Of a stretch of DNA of 64,000 nucleotides, positions 10,114 through 18,641 are shown one piece after another; the stretch's first letter is position 1, and each line of letters begins with the position of its first letter. The position numbers and the translations under genes are program-made. The DNA is taken from contig NZ_JANHOH010000013.1 in NCBI RefSeq assembly GCF_024498135.1, positions 56,754 through 120,753 of the forward strand, written 5' to 3'. The DNA is from Mucilaginibacter aquariorum. Its GTDB lineage: Bacteria > Bacteroidota > Bacteroidia > Sphingobacteriales > Sphingobacteriaceae. The notes beneath the pieces were generated by a model that did not search any database, had not been told where the DNA came from, and was given only the letters and a program-made list of their open reading frames with translations.

Positions 10114-10530
10114 ATGAAGAACTCAGTAACTTTCGGAATTTTGATAGGTGTTTTAAGCCTTATTTGGCTCTTTGTTATGCGGGCAACCGGATATAATTTA
10201 ACAGACAGCCAGGCTTCGCCCATAGAGTATGTTTCGGTCTTAATTCCGCTTATAGGCCTTTATTTTGGCGTTAGAAACTTTCGCGATGGCGAGCTGAAGG
10301 GAGAGATGGGATTTTTAGAAGCATTGATACAAAGTTTTAAAATATTGCTGGTTGGCGGCATTTTAGCCGTATTTGCAGGCATAATATTTATAAACTGGGG
10401 CGGCGGCGATAGTAACGATACCACCTTTCAAAGTTTTAGCGGCCGTATTTTTGGGGCCTTGCTTGTTGGTGTGATAGAGGCATTTGCAGTATCTTTATTG
10501 CTCACCACCAAAAGTAACCGTGTCGATTAG
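10114..10530 (+). CDS. DUF4199-like small integral membrane protein
   Basis: 138 residues from the ATG at 10114 (MKNSVTFG); a longer frame starts at 10072 but its extra residues are polar and untypical. Four hydrophobic segments are visible (about 4-22, 36-52, 72-96 and 111-128), with a GIxxGxxxL-like start and a short acidic loop. This pattern matches the DUF4199 family of Bacteroidota inner-membrane proteins, whose function is unknown. It overlaps the following DUF2752-like gene, so both probably form one unit, divergent from mfd. Confidence 0.65.
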   Translation: MKNSVTFGILIGVLSLIWLFVMRATGYNLTDSQASPIEYVSVLIPLIGLYFGVRNFRDGELKGEMGFLEALIQSFKILLVGGILAVFAGIIFINWGGGDSNDTTFQSFSGRIFGALLVGVIEAFAVSLLLTTKSNRVD

Positions 10531-10825
10531 GAGAATATTTAACCGGTATTTTGAATTAACCTTCTGGATTGTGGCTTTAACTTGCCTGGCGTTTACCAAC
10601 CCGGCGGGTGAAAGCCATTTTAGTTTATGCCCCTTAAAAATGCTTGGCATAACCTGGTGCCCCGGCTGCGGCTTAGGGCATGCTATCTCTTATCTTTTTC
10701 GTGGCGATATAAAAAGTTCTTTTCACGCGCATTGGCTGGGTATCCCCGTGCTGGCCGTTCTGCTGTACCGCATCTGTACGCTTATCATCAATAAGAAATA
10801 CAAGTTTGATACGCGTAATCCGTAA
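10520..10825 (+). CDS. DUF2752-family membrane protein
   Basis: About 101 residues from a GTG at 10520, overlapping the preceding gene by 11 bases; an ATG at 10484 in the same frame would give 113 residues and a 47-base overlap. The sequence SLCPLKMLGITWCPGCGLGHA holds the family signature, CP...CPGCG followed by a small residue, between two membrane segments, and a third segment follows. DUF2752 proteins are small membrane proteins of unknown function with a conserved Cys cluster that may bind metal or form disulfides. Confidence 0.75.
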   Translation: MSIRRIFNRYFELTFWIVALTCLAFTNPAGESHFSLCPLKMLGITWCPGCGLGHAISYLFRGDIKSSFHAHWLGIPVLAVLLYRICTLIINKKYKFDTRNP

Positions 10826-10955
10826 AGACCATCCCCCTGTATTTGCCGATAAAAAACCGCGCTTACCGATGGTTTATATCAGGCTGCCAATTAGTTATAG
10901 GTGAAAATTTATTCCGATATTAGCTTTAGGACCATCAAACCATACAATAACTAAA

Positions 10956-11330
10956 ATGGAAGCTTATAACCCTTATTTGTCGCTGCCCGGCATCACAACC
11001 GAAGAGCTAACAATTTTGCACCAATCAACAAGCAGCCTTAGTGATGATCAAAAGCAAAGCTTTTACATGATCTATTCCGGTAAAAGAAAAAATCCGCAGG
11101 AAATTCTACTATTTGCGTTGCTTGGCCTTGTTGGTATCGCGGGCATACACCGCTTTGCCATTGGCGAGATAACAATGGGTGTGCTTTATTTTTTTACCGC
11201 CGGTTTTTTCTTTGTCTGCACTATTATCGACCTGATGAACTACAAGGAGATCGCAAACGATTATAATCAAAAAATGGCTTTCGAAAGCTTTCACGTAGTC
11301 AAAATGCAAGTTAATACGCTACAAGCCTAA
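10956..11330 (+). CDS. TM2-domain membrane protein, copy 1
   Basis: 124 residues. A soluble N-terminal part (about 1-50, starting MEAYNPYLSLPGITTEE) precedes a TM2 domain: two membrane helices with the typical LLGLVGIAGIHRFAIG turn (about 55-70), then an Asp-rich linker after the second helix. TM2 proteins are of unknown function. A closely similar gene follows at 11694, and the upstream sequence is also duplicated (10848-10947 against 11583-11672), so this is a tandem segmental duplication. Confidence 0.8.
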   Translation: MEAYNPYLSLPGITTEELTILHQSTSSLSDDQKQSFYMIYSGKRKNPQEILLFALLGLVGIAGIHRFAIGEITMGVLYFFTAGFFFVCTIIDLMNYKEIANDYNQKMAFESFHVVKMQVNTLQA

Positions 11331-11363
11331 TCATACTAACACGCCAAAACCTTCACAGAAATT

Positions 11364-11402
11364 AATGCCCGCTTTCTTATAAAAGATTGACGGGCATTTT
11401 TT
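11364..11402 (+). terminator. Intrinsic terminator after TM2 copy 1
   Basis: Arms AATGCCCG (11364-11371) and CGGGCATT (11391-11398), then a T-run to 11402. A second alternative hairpin (ACGGGCA with TGCCCGT, 11390-11410) overlaps it. Confidence 0.75.
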
Positions 11403-11582
11403 GTGCCCGTTAAAGTTGTCGTACTTTAATAGACGGCCTAACCCCGACCCTCTATTTGTATCCTATCGATATAAAGATCTTAGGTATATCCCATGCTGAC
11501 CGTATTTGATCTGCCAATTCGTTATTGAAGTAAATACCGCTGCGATGAGCCTAATCGGTGAAAAATCTCCCTGTATTTCGCC

Positions 11583-12053
11583 GAATAAATAACCGCACTT
11601 ACCGATGGTTTGTAACAGACCGCCTATTAGTTGTAGGTGAATATTTATTCCGATATTAGTTTTACATCATCAATCACAATAAAAAACAAAAAAATGAACA
11701 CTTACAACCCTTATATGTCATTGCCCGGCATCACAACAGAGGAAATGGCAGTTTTGCACCAGGCTACAAGTAGTTTGAGCGACACACAAAAACAAAGCTT
11801 TTACATGATCTATTCAAGTAAAAGAAAAAGCCCCCAGGATATTTTATTATTCACACTGCTTGGCTTTATTGGTATAGCCGGTATACAAAGGTTTTTGGTA
11901 GGGCAGGTAGCATTGGGTATTTTTTACATACTTACAATTGGCTTTTGCTGGATAGGTACCATTGTAGATTTGATAAACCACCAGTCGATTGCAAACGAGT
12001 ACAACCAAAAAATGGCTTACGAAAGCTTTAACATAGCCAAAATGGGTGTGTAA
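11583..12053 (+). repeat. Downstream copy of a tandem duplication (with 10848-11330)
   Basis: The upstream region and gene of TM2 copy 2 repeat those of copy 1: both have a stretch with CTTACCGATGGTTT, then ATTAGTT, TAGGTGAA and TTTATTCCGATATTAG before the ATG. Similarity therefore includes the likely promoter. Between the copies (11331-11582) I see only the terminator and no ORF. Confidence 0.75.
11694..12053 (+). CDS. TM2-domain membrane protein, copy 2
   Basis: 119 residues from the ATG at 11694; the frame extends back to 11637, but the start MNTYNPYMSLPG aligns with copy 1. The N-terminal region and QKSFYMIYS-like segment are strongly conserved, while the two membrane helices of the TM2 domain have diverged (LGFIGIAGIQRFLVG, where copy 1 has IHRF). 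The His to Gln change in the TM2 turn could alter function. The duplicated upstream sequence suggests the two genes started with the same regulation. Confidence 0.8.
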   Translation: MNTYNPYMSLPGITTEEMAVLHQATSSLSDTQKQSFYMIYSSKRKSPQDILLFTLLGFIGIAGIQRFLVGQVALGIFYILTIGFCWIGTIVDLINHQSIANEYNQKMAYESFNIAKMGV

Positions 12054-12082
12054 TAAATTATAAACCTTAAACAATTTGAACC

Positions 12083-12208
12083 ATGAAAACTTCCAAAAAA
12101 TCGGTTACCAATAAATTAGTGTCACGTTTCGATAAAGAATTGATGAGCATTTTAATGAGCGACCTTAAAATAATGAAGGCCAGAAGCCTAAACCGCACAC
12201 AGCTATAA
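12083..12208 (+). CDS. Small basic peptide (41 residues), unknown
   Basis: An ORF too short for standard gene calling: MKTSKKSVTNKL through LNRTQL and a TAA at 12206-12208. It is rich in Lys/Arg with an amphipathic middle (DKELMSILMSDLKIMK). It begins 29 bases after TM2 copy 2, in the same direction, and has an AACAATTTGAACC leader. I do not recognise it; it could be a genuine small protein cotranscribed with TM2 copy 2 or chance. Confidence 0.4.
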   Translation: MKTSKKSVTNKLVSRFDKELMSILMSDLKIMKARSLNRTQL

Positions 12209-12320
12209 GTAATACGCTTACTTATTTATAAAGATCAGAACGAGGTAAGAGTTGGAGGGTTAATGAAAATTAACCGGCACCAAAGAAAATATTACCGGTC
12301 GTTTTGATCTTTTCGCGTTT

Positions 12321-12431
12321 GGGGCTCACGCCAGCCCTCTCCAAAGGAGAGGGAGCAATAGAAAGAAAAAATTTCTTCATCCTCTTTGCGCAGCAGAGAG
12401 GGTCGACAAGCGCAGCGATGTCGGGGTGAGT
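12321..12431. repeat. Interspersed repeat with CCTCTCC and CCTCTTTGCG hairpins
   Basis: Contains GGGCTCACGCC, CCCTCTCC/GGAGAGGG arms, then CCTCTTTGCGCAGCAGAGAG and GGGGTGAG. The core CCTCTTTGCG...GAGAGGGT recurs exactly at 40311-40333, with similar flanks. I recognise this style as a repeat of Sphingobacteriaceae intergenic regions. No ORF is present in the 296-base gap 12209-12504. Confidence 0.65.
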
Positions 12432-12504
12432 AAACTCGCCATCCTGCAAAAATCCATATAGTAAAAAGCACGCTTTTACCGTTATATTTACACAACATGC
12501 TTTT

Positions 12505-13461
12505 ATGATGGAAAACCTAAAAATCGCGACCGCACAATTCGAGAACAGGAGCGGCGACAAAGCCTACAATTTATCGGTGATAAAACAATTAGCTGCAAAA
12601 GCAGCCTTGCAGGGGGCGCAGGTAGTTGCCTTTCATGAATGTTCAATCACCGGCTACTCCTTTGCCCGAAGTTTGAATAAACAGCAAATGCTTGATGTGG
12701 CCGAGTTTATTCCTGATGGTCCGAGTATTATAAAACTTACAGAGATAGCCGCCGAATTAAACATCACTATACTGGCAGGCCTGTTTGAGAAGGATTACGA
12801 GGACAGGTTGTACAAAGCGTATGTATGTGTAGATAAAAACGGATTGGTTGCCAAATACCGCAAGCTGCACCCATTTATCAATCCGCACCTTACACCCGGG
12901 GATAGGTATGTGATATTTAATATCCACGGCTGGAAATGCAGCATCCTTATTTGTTACGATAACAACATTATAGAAAACGTAAGAGCGGTTAAGCTGCTTG
13001 GCGCCGATATTGTATTTATGCCGCATGTAACCATGTGCACCCCATCTACCCGTCCGGGCGCGGGTTTTGTCGACCCCGGGCTTTGGGATAACCGGGAAGC
13101 AGATCCAACAACCCTGCGCCAGGAATTTGACGGTTTAAAAGGCCGTAGCTGGTTAATGAAATGGCTGCCTGCCCGTGCTTATGATAATGCCATATATGCG
13201 GTTTTTGCCAACCCGATAGGCATGGATGACGACCAGCTAAAAAACGGCTGCTCTATGATACTTGACCCCTTTGGAGATATTATTGCCGAATGTCGCTCTT
13301 TTGATGATGAAATTGCCATTGCTACCGCTACGCCGGATAAACTTACGGATGCCGGCGGCTATCGATACATAAAAGCCCGGCGGCCAGATCTGTATGGCGA
13401 TATCATTGCGCAGCCGCACCAGCCCGAACAAAAGGTTGTGTGGATGGATGAACAGGAGTAG
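12505..13461 (+). CDS. Carbon-nitrogen hydrolase (nitrilase superfamily)
   Basis: 318 residues. All three catalytic residues of the nitrilase/amidase fold are visible: Glu in FHECSITGY (about 45), Lys in KYRKLHPF (about 118) and Cys in SILICYDNNI (about 154). Members hydrolyse C-N bonds in amides, carbamoylated amines or nitriles in the cytoplasm. The long loop after the Cys (CTPSTRPGAGF through LRQEFDGLKG) is larger than in N-carbamoylputrescine amidase, so the substrate is uncertain. Start at 12505 or the next Met codon at 12508. It stands alone in transcription. Confidence 0.85.
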   Translation: MMENLKIATAQFENRSGDKAYNLSVIKQLAAKAALQGAQVVAFHECSITGYSFARSLNKQQMLDVAEFIPDGPSIIKLTEIAAELNITILAGLFEKDYEDRLYKAYVCVDKNGLVAKYRKLHPFINPHLTPGDRYVIFNIHGWKCSILICYDNNIIENVRAVKLLGADIVFMPHVTMCTPSTRPGAGFVDPGLWDNREADPTTLRQEFDGLKGRSWLMKWLPARAYDNAIYAVFANPIGMDDDQLKNGCSMILDPFGDIIAECRSFDDEIAIATATPDKLTDAGGYRYIKARRPDLYGDIIAQPHQPEQKVVWMDEQE

Positions 13462-13512
13462 GTGGTTGCAGTTTACCCATCGCCATGTAATTCACCGCTA
13501 TGCGATTCATTG

Positions 13513-13532
13513 CCGTTGGCTTTAGCTAACGG
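13513..13532. repeat. Short hairpin repeat CCGTTGGCT...AGCTAACGG
   Basis: Near-perfect inverted repeat preceded by ATTG. A closely related hairpin with the same flank occurs at 60675-60694. It lies between the nitrilase and Nif3 genes and has no T-run. Confidence 0.55.
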
Positions 13533-13584
13533 ATAATAAATATTACTTCCAAACTTCGCACACCCTTACTACCTTAGTACAATT

Positions 13585-14682
13585 ATGAAATTAGCACAGC
13601 TAACCGCTTACCTGGAAAGCCTGGCCCCGCTGGCCTACCAGGAAGATTATGATAACAGCGGCCTTATTGTTGGCCGGCCCGATATGGAGGTGCAACAAGC
13701 CATGGTCTCTCTGGATTGTACCGAAGCCGTGGTAGACGAAGCTATTGCCACAGGCTGCCAGGTTATTATATCTCATCACCCCATCGTTTTTAAAGGGCTT
13801 AAAAGGTTTAACGGCAAAACCTATGTGGAGCGCGTGGTAGAGAAAGCCATTCGTAACAACATAGCCTTGTATGCCATCCATACCAATCTGGATAATATGA
13901 TGACAGGTGTAAACGCCCGCATTTGCGAAACACTGGGCTTAACCAATACCCGCATACTGGCACCAAAGCAAAACCTGTTAAAAAAACTGGTTACTTATGT
14001 ACCCGTAGCACAAGCTGAGCAGGTGCGCAAAGCGTTGTTCCACGCGGGGGCAGGGCACATTGGCGATTACAGCGAATGCAGCTTTAATGCCGAGGGTACA
14101 GGCACCTTTAAGGGCGGCGAAAACAGCGACCCATATGTGGGCGAGCCCGGCATCCGCCACCACGAGGAGGAGATGCGGATAGAAACCGTTTACCCCGCCA
14201 ACCTGGAAAGTAAGATAATTATGGCGCTGGTTTTAGCACACCCGTACGAAGAAGTGGCCTACGATCTTTACAACCTAACCAACCAGCACCAGCAAATTGG
14301 CAGCGGGATGATTGGGGATCTGGAAGTGCCCATGGACGAGGCCGAGTTTTTAGCCGATGTAAAAACAAGTATGGATTGCGCAGTGATAAGGCATACCGCA
14401 TTTACCGGTAAACAGGTGAAAAAAGTAGCGGTTTGCGGCGGTTCGGGAGGCTTTTTACTGAAGCATGCGGTAGCTGCCGGGGCAGATGTTTTTGTAACGG
14501 CAGATTATAAATATCATGAGTTTTTTGATGCCGAAGGAAAAATAGTGATCGCCGACATTGGACATTTTGAAAGTGAGCAATTTACGCAGCAATTATTGTG
14601 CGAAATTATTCAAGAAAAATTTAGTAACTTTGCCATCCGTTTAACAAAAGTGAATACAAACCCCGTCAAATATTTTATTTAA
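13585..14682 (+). CDS. Nif3-like dinuclear metal-centre protein
   Basis: 365 residues of the NIF3/YbgI/YqfO family. The metal-binding His pair in ISHHPIVF (about 62-66), the IHTNLDNM segment (about 95) and the C-terminal DIGHFESEQF (about 330) are the family's metal ligands. Its length, with an inserted PII-like domain in the middle, fits the YqfO-type long form. The role is debated (annotated as GTP cyclohydrolase I type 2 in some genomes). It shares TAATG with the zinc-ribbon gene downstream, a pairing common in bacteria, which suggests a shared function. Confidence 0.9.
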   Translation: MKLAQLTAYLESLAPLAYQEDYDNSGLIVGRPDMEVQQAMVSLDCTEAVVDEAIATGCQVIISHHPIVFKGLKRFNGKTYVERVVEKAIRNNIALYAIHTNLDNMMTGVNARICETLGLTNTRILAPKQNLLKKLVTYVPVAQAEQVRKALFHAGAGHIGDYSECSFNAEGTGTFKGGENSDPYVGEPGIRHHEEEMRIETVYPANLESKIIMALVLAHPYEEVAYDLYNLTNQHQQIGSGMIGDLEVPMDEAEFLADVKTSMDCAVIRHTAFTGKQVKKVAVCGGSGGFLLKHAVAAGADVFVTADYKYHEFFDAEGKIVIADIGHFESEQFTQQLLCEIIQEKFSNFAIRLTKVNTNPVKYFI

Positions 14683-15428
14683 TGGAACAAACCATAGAAC
14701 AAAAGCTTAAAGCTTTATACGACCTGCAAACCATCCACACCAAAATTGACAAGATACGCCAGGTAAGAGGTGAACTGCCTATGGAAGTTGCCGATCTTGA
14801 AGATGATGTTGCCGGACTTGAAACCCGCATTCAAAAAATAAAAAATGAGCTTGATGATCTTGAAGATGAGATCGTGACACGTAAGAACCTTATTAAAGAT
14901 TCTCAGGCTAACATAAAAAAATACGAAACTCAGCTTAACGAGGTTAAGAACAACCGTGAGTATGATGCTATATCAAAAGAAATTGAGATACAAGGCTTAG
15001 ACATACAGGTAAGCGAGAAAAAAATTCGTGAGTTTGGTTTCGAGATCGCATCAAAAACCAGCATCTACGAAAAAGCATTGGCTGATCTGGAAGCTCGCCG
15101 CAGCGACCTTGATGCTAAAAAAGATGAGTTAGGCACTATTACCGCCGAAACTGAAAAAGAAGAAAATGAATTAACCGGTCAGGCCGAAAAAGCTACCGCT
15201 AATATTGATGAGCGGTTGCTTATCGCTTACAACCGTTTGCGCAAAAATGCTAAAAATGGTTTAGCAGTAGTAACTATTCAGCGCGATTCATGTTCTGGTT
15301 GCTTTAACCAGATCCCGCCTCAACGCCAGTCAGATATCCGTCAGCGTAAAAAGATCATCGTTTGCGAGCATTGCGGACGTATCCTTGTTGATGAGTTAAT
15401 GGCTTTGGAAGAAGAGAACGCTCAATAA
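14682..15428 (+). CDS. Coiled-coil protein with C4 zinc ribbon
   Basis: 248 residues. Residues about 1-180 are a long charged coiled coil with heptads; the C-terminal part has CSGCFNQ and CEHCGR, four Cys forming a zinc ribbon. This corresponds to the CT398-like/zf-RING_7 family often encoded beside Nif3 proteins. The start overlaps the Nif3 stop by one base, implying coupled translation. It may bind nucleic acid or act as an adaptor; the function is not established. Confidence 0.85.
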   Translation: MEQTIEQKLKALYDLQTIHTKIDKIRQVRGELPMEVADLEDDVAGLETRIQKIKNELDDLEDEIVTRKNLIKDSQANIKKYETQLNEVKNNREYDAISKEIEIQGLDIQVSEKKIREFGFEIASKTSIYEKALADLEARRSDLDAKKDELGTITAETEKEENELTGQAEKATANIDERLLIAYNRLRKNAKNGLAVVTIQRDSCSGCFNQIPPQRQSDIRQRKKIIVCEHCGRILVDELMALEEENAQ

Positions 15429-15453
15429 GAACCACGTTAATAAACTTATATTT

Positions 15454-15480
15454 AAAGGCTCCGTTTACGGGGCCTTTTTT
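15454..15480 (+). terminator. Intrinsic terminator of the Nif3/zinc-ribbon unit
   Basis: AAAGGCTCCG, loop TTTA, then CGGGGCCTTTTTT. GC-rich stem followed by a T-run. Confidence 0.85.
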
Positions 15481-15557
15481 GTTTCGACACAAATTTTTCA
15501 AATAAAATTCTATAACCCGCGTTAAGGCTTATCTTTACAACCGAGAAGATTTGAGAT

Positions 15558-15788
15558 ATGGGATTACCGCTAAGAATAACTTTTAATGACCAGGATTATG
15601 TTTACCAGATAGTAAACAGCAATCTTATCAATCAAAACACTGTAGAACTTGAACTACTGCTGAATGGCGAAAAGCTGCAGCTGATAAAAGAAAAAACCAT
15701 CTGGATACAAAAAGAAGGCAACGAAACGCTGGATCCGCAATTTATACAAGCGCTGGGCAGGTCGGTATCGTTACGGTTGAGGATGTGA
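15558..15788 (+). CDS. Small conserved-looking protein, unknown function
   Basis: 76 residues, beta-rich (RITFNDQDYVYQI, then VELELLLNGEKLQL), with an aromatic IWIQKEG and a basic C terminus. No signal peptide or membrane segment. TATCTTTA at 15530-15537 resembles a -7 element. I do not recognise the family; the alternating hydrophobic pattern suggests a small beta-sheet protein. It ends just before a strong bidirectional hairpin. Confidence 0.55.
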   Translation: MGLPLRITFNDQDYVYQIVNSNLINQNTVELELLLNGEKLQLIKEKTIWIQKEGNETLDPQFIQALGRSVSLRLRM

Positions 15789-15791
15789 TTA

Positions 15792-15823
15792 TTTACACCA
15801 CGTCGCAGTGTACGTGGTGTAAA
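15792..15823. terminator. Bidirectional terminator hairpin
   Basis: Perfect 12-base arms TTTACACCACGT (15792-15803) and ACGTGGTGTAAA (15812-15823), between converging genes. T-rich sequence follows on both strands, so it can serve the small protein gene and the gene at 15825-16169. Confidence 0.8.
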
Positions 15824-15824
15824 T

Positions 15825-16169
15825 TTATAAGCCATTCAATTCATCCCAGTACTCTACCGCGCGGCGGTAATGCGGGATAACAATGGAACCGCCTACCAGG
15901 TTGGCTATCATAAAAACCTCGTTCATTTCATCGTGTTTAACGCCGGCTTCGTGGCATTTGCCCAGGTGGTACTTTATGCAGTCATCGCAACGCAAAACCA
16001 TTGAAGCAACAAGGCCCAGCATTTCTTTTGTTTTTACATCCAGCGCGCCATCGGCATAGCTGGTGGTATCTAAAGCAAAAAAACGTTTAATGTTGGTATT
16101 GGAGCTTTCCATTATCCTGTCGTTCATTTTTGTACGATAGGCTTCAAAGTCGTTTATTAATTGTCCCAT
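15825..16169 (-). CDS. Carboxymuconolactone decarboxylase-like (AhpD-fold) protein
   Basis: 114 residues. The motif CDDCIKYHLGKC, with a CxxC pair and following His, is that of AhpD/CMD-fold proteins, which include alkylhydroperoxidases acting through the Cys pair. The all-helical composition, MLGLVASMVLRC lead-in and length fit. The presence of both Cys and the His favours peroxidase activity over lactone decarboxylation. It is monocistronic between hairpin and a VOC gene. Confidence 0.85.
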   Translation of the reverse strand: MGQLINDFEAYRTKMNDRIMESSNTNIKRFFALDTTSYADGALDVKTKEMLGLVASMVLRCDDCIKYHLGKCHEAGVKHDEMNEVFMIANLVGGSIVIPHYRRAVEYWDELNGL

Positions 16170-16286
16170 AGGTGTTTATTTAGTGATTTAGCGATTTGAA
16201 TCGGGATCATATTATTTTTAAAGGTATAACGTTTTATTTTTATACACCCCGATTAATCATAAATTTACTGCATAATTAGAAAACCT

Positions 16287-16664
16287 ATGGAAAGTCTATC
16301 GCCCAATTTTTTTGTTAAAGACATTAATGCCACTATCAATTTTTATAAGCTTTTAGGCTTTACAACTATTGCTACCGTGCCCGAAACGGGCGATAACCTG
16401 GTGTGGGCCATGATGATGAAAGGTAACGTTACCGTTATGTTCCAGACCTTTGAAAGCCTGGCCGACGAACTGCCAAACATTAGCCGGACCGATGGCGGAT
16501 CGCTTTTGCTTTATATAAAACTATCCGGTATCCGCGCATTTTTTGAGGAGGTAAAAGATAAAGTAACGATACTTAAAGGCCTGGAGAAAACCTTTTATGG
16601 CGCCACCGAATTCGCTATCCTGGATAATAATAACTACGTGCTTACTTTTGCCGAAGACGAGTAG
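16287..16664 (+). CDS. VOC-family (glyoxalase-like) protein
   Basis: 125 residues of the vicinal-oxygen-chelate fold: starts SPNFFVKDINATINFYKLLGF, the typical beta-alpha entry of the family, and ends FAILDNNNYVLTFAE, where active metal enzymes carry a Glu. Members include glyoxalases, dioxygenases and antibiotic-binding proteins; the reaction cannot be assigned. A second VOC gene follows after two bases, so the pair is one unit and might act as a heterodimer. Confidence 0.8.
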   Translation: MESLSPNFFVKDINATINFYKLLGFTTIATVPETGDNLVWAMMMKGNVTVMFQTFESLADELPNISRTDGGSLLLYIKLSGIRAFFEEVKDKVTILKGLEKTFYGATEFAILDNNNYVLTFAEDE

Positions 16665-16666
16665 GC

Positions 16667-17029
16667 ATGATTATTTTTAAACGGATAGATCATTTCCACA
16701 TTTGCGTGCCGCCGGAAAGGCTGGAGGAGGCAAAAGATTTTTATGCAAATGTGATTGGGCTGGAATTGATTGACCGGCCCGATCATCTTTTTTCATCAGC
16801 AGGTTATTGGTTTAACATTGGTAACGTGCAGCTGCATATAGGTGTTGAACCGGCATTGCCACGCACCATTCGCCATACTGCCCTGGAAGTAATTGATGTA
16901 GATGCCGCCCGCAGGCATTTAGAGGGTAATAATGTTGAGATCGTAGAGGAACCGGTTATACCGGGACGCCGCCGTTTTGCATTTATAGACCCCTTTGGTA
17001 ACCGGATGGAGCTGCTGCAAATAGATTAA
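16667..17029 (+). CDS. VOC-family (glyoxalase-like) protein
   Basis: 120 residues. Metal-binding positions are visible: His in RIDHFHICV (8 or 10), His in VQLHIGV (about 56), His in IRHTALEV (about 69) and Glu in GNRMELLQ (about 115). All four suggest an active metal centre, unlike the neighbour at 16287. FIDPFGNRMEL is the classic C-terminal strand of the fold. It converges with and overlaps by four bases the thioredoxin-like gene on the other strand. Confidence 0.85.
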   Translation: MIIFKRIDHFHICVPPERLEEAKDFYANVIGLELIDRPDHLFSSAGYWFNIGNVQLHIGVEPALPRTIRHTALEVIDVDAARRHLEGNNVEIVEEPVIPGRRRFAFIDPFGNRMELLQID

Positions 17030-18555
17030 TTCTTGATTGCCAGCGCCTCCTCCAATTGTTTAATCAGCACACCTCTATCCATCGGATAACCTGCTTTTGA
17101 TAATTCATAGGAACCATCCTTTTTAATAATAATGTAGGTGGGGTAGCCCCTGCCTTTTGTTTTTTCCATAATGTCGTCACTTAGCTTTTCGTTTGCTAAA
17201 ACATGTGTGCCGGTTAATTTAAAATAGGCTATCAATTTTTTCCAGGTTGTTTCATTCTTTAGGTCATAGTTGGCTATATAAAAATAATCAAGTCCTTTAT
17301 TTTTAAAATGTTCTTTTAGGGCATCGCTGTTATTTTCCATCTCCTTACGGCATGGGCCGCACCAGGTTCCCCACATATCTAATAACACGGTTTTGCCTTT
17401 GGCAAGCTCCTGGATATCTTTAAGGGTATTTAGTTGGGTGCCATTATCTTTTGCAAACACCATCTGGTTACTGAGAGAGTTATTGCTTTTTTTAATTACA
17501 TTTTCAACAGACGGACTAAACCAATTGATATAAATACTATTGGGATATTTTTGTTTTAACCTGTTAAATATTGCTACAATGTTTGTGGGGTTTGCCTCAG
17601 CAAGCGCATCGTCAAGAAGGTTCCCGTATAAATATTCGGCAACATCGCCTGTAAAATATCTATTGATGATCTTTTCCTGCAGCAGGTTTGAGCGATCGTC
17701 CATGAATGCTTTCCTACCTTCGGTAACATTGGCATTGTACCATTCCTTAAAAAAAGCCACAGAATCTGCGGTGCTTTCCCGCCAAAGGGCCTCCTTTTGT
17801 CTTAATAAAAAGTATCTTATTAATGAGCGATAATTTGGAGCGGGCAAAGCGTCCGCGTTATCCAGTTTTGTGCGGCTAAATAAACTATCGGTAACATGCC
17901 GCCATTTTGCTATGTTGCGGTAATAGGCATCTTCTATGGCAAATTTGTTGTTTTCTTTTAAATTGTAAAATTTTTGGGTGGCATAATAATCTATATTATT
18001 CTGCATGTATTTTATAAATGCTGCCGATGGTCTATACTGTTCAACATACGTTTTAAAAGTGTTCCCAATGCGTTTTGCAGTATCGTTTATTGCGGCGATC
18101 ATCCGATTAGGCAAGGTGTCTTTATTAAATTGCTCAAAGCCGGCCGAAAAAAACGTTCTCCTTAATGGCTGGTTATTATTATTCCCTTTCCCGGCTACAG
18201 TAATGCCGAAGTCCTTACGGGCAAAATCGGCTTTAAAATCAAGATCATCCCCAGGCGAAATAAAAAACGAATAATGTAAATATTTTCCCTCTCTTGTCGA
18301 TGAACTATCGCAGTAAAATGTTATGAATTCCGGTTTTGTAATTTGTATAGTATAGGTTGCTGTTTTATGATTATTTAAAGCAAGCTCTGTATCCCCTTTT
18401 TTTAGGAAGTCGCTCATAAAAGCCCGCTCCGTTCTTACAAAAAGGCATGTAGAAGAAGATGTGTTGGTAATTGTAACATGCACAGAAGCGGTTTGTGCCC
18501 AAAGTAATGGCGTCAGCACAAAAGTTAATAGCAAGCAGATAAAGGTTTTTTTCAT
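17026..18555 (-). CDS. TlpA-like thioredoxin-fold protein, exported
   Basis: 509 residues. Residues 1-20 form a signal peptide ending LLWAQ. A long N-terminal region (to about 350) resembles the extended domains of Bacteroidota TlpA/ResA-like proteins. The C-terminal thioredoxin domain has LDMWGTWCGPCRKEM (about 392-406), a redox-active CGPC site. It probably acts in periplasmic disulfide exchange, as with other 'redoxin plus DUF4369-type' proteins. The catalytic cis-Pro appears in GYPTYIIIK (about 473). Confidence 0.85.
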   Translation of the reverse strand: MKKTFICLLLTFVLTPLLWAQTASVHVTITNTSSSTCLFVRTERAFMSDFLKKGDTELALNNHKTATYTIQITKPEFITFYCDSSSTREGKYLHYSFFISPGDDLDFKADFARKDFGITVAGKGNNNNQPLRRTFFSAGFEQFNKDTLPNRMIAAINDTAKRIGNTFKTYVEQYRPSAAFIKYMQNNIDYYATQKFYNLKENNKFAIEDAYYRNIAKWRHVTDSLFSRTKLDNADALPAPNYRSLIRYFLLRQKEALWRESTADSVAFFKEWYNANVTEGRKAFMDDRSNLLQEKIINRYFTGDVAEYLYGNLLDDALAEANPTNIVAIFNRLKQKYPNSIYINWFSPSVENVIKKSNNSLSNQMVFAKDNGTQLNTLKDIQELAKGKTVLLDMWGTWCGPCRKEMENNSDALKEHFKNKGLDYFYIANYDLKNETTWKKLIAYFKLTGTHVLANEKLSDDIMEKTKGRGYPTYIIIKKDGSYELSKAGYPMDRGVLIKQLEEALAIKN

Positions 18556-18641
18556 GGTTATGCAATATAATATTTGTGATTGATATTATACCGGGCAAAA
18601 CCATATGGTTTATGCAAAAGGCGATAAAGGTATTTGTTGAG

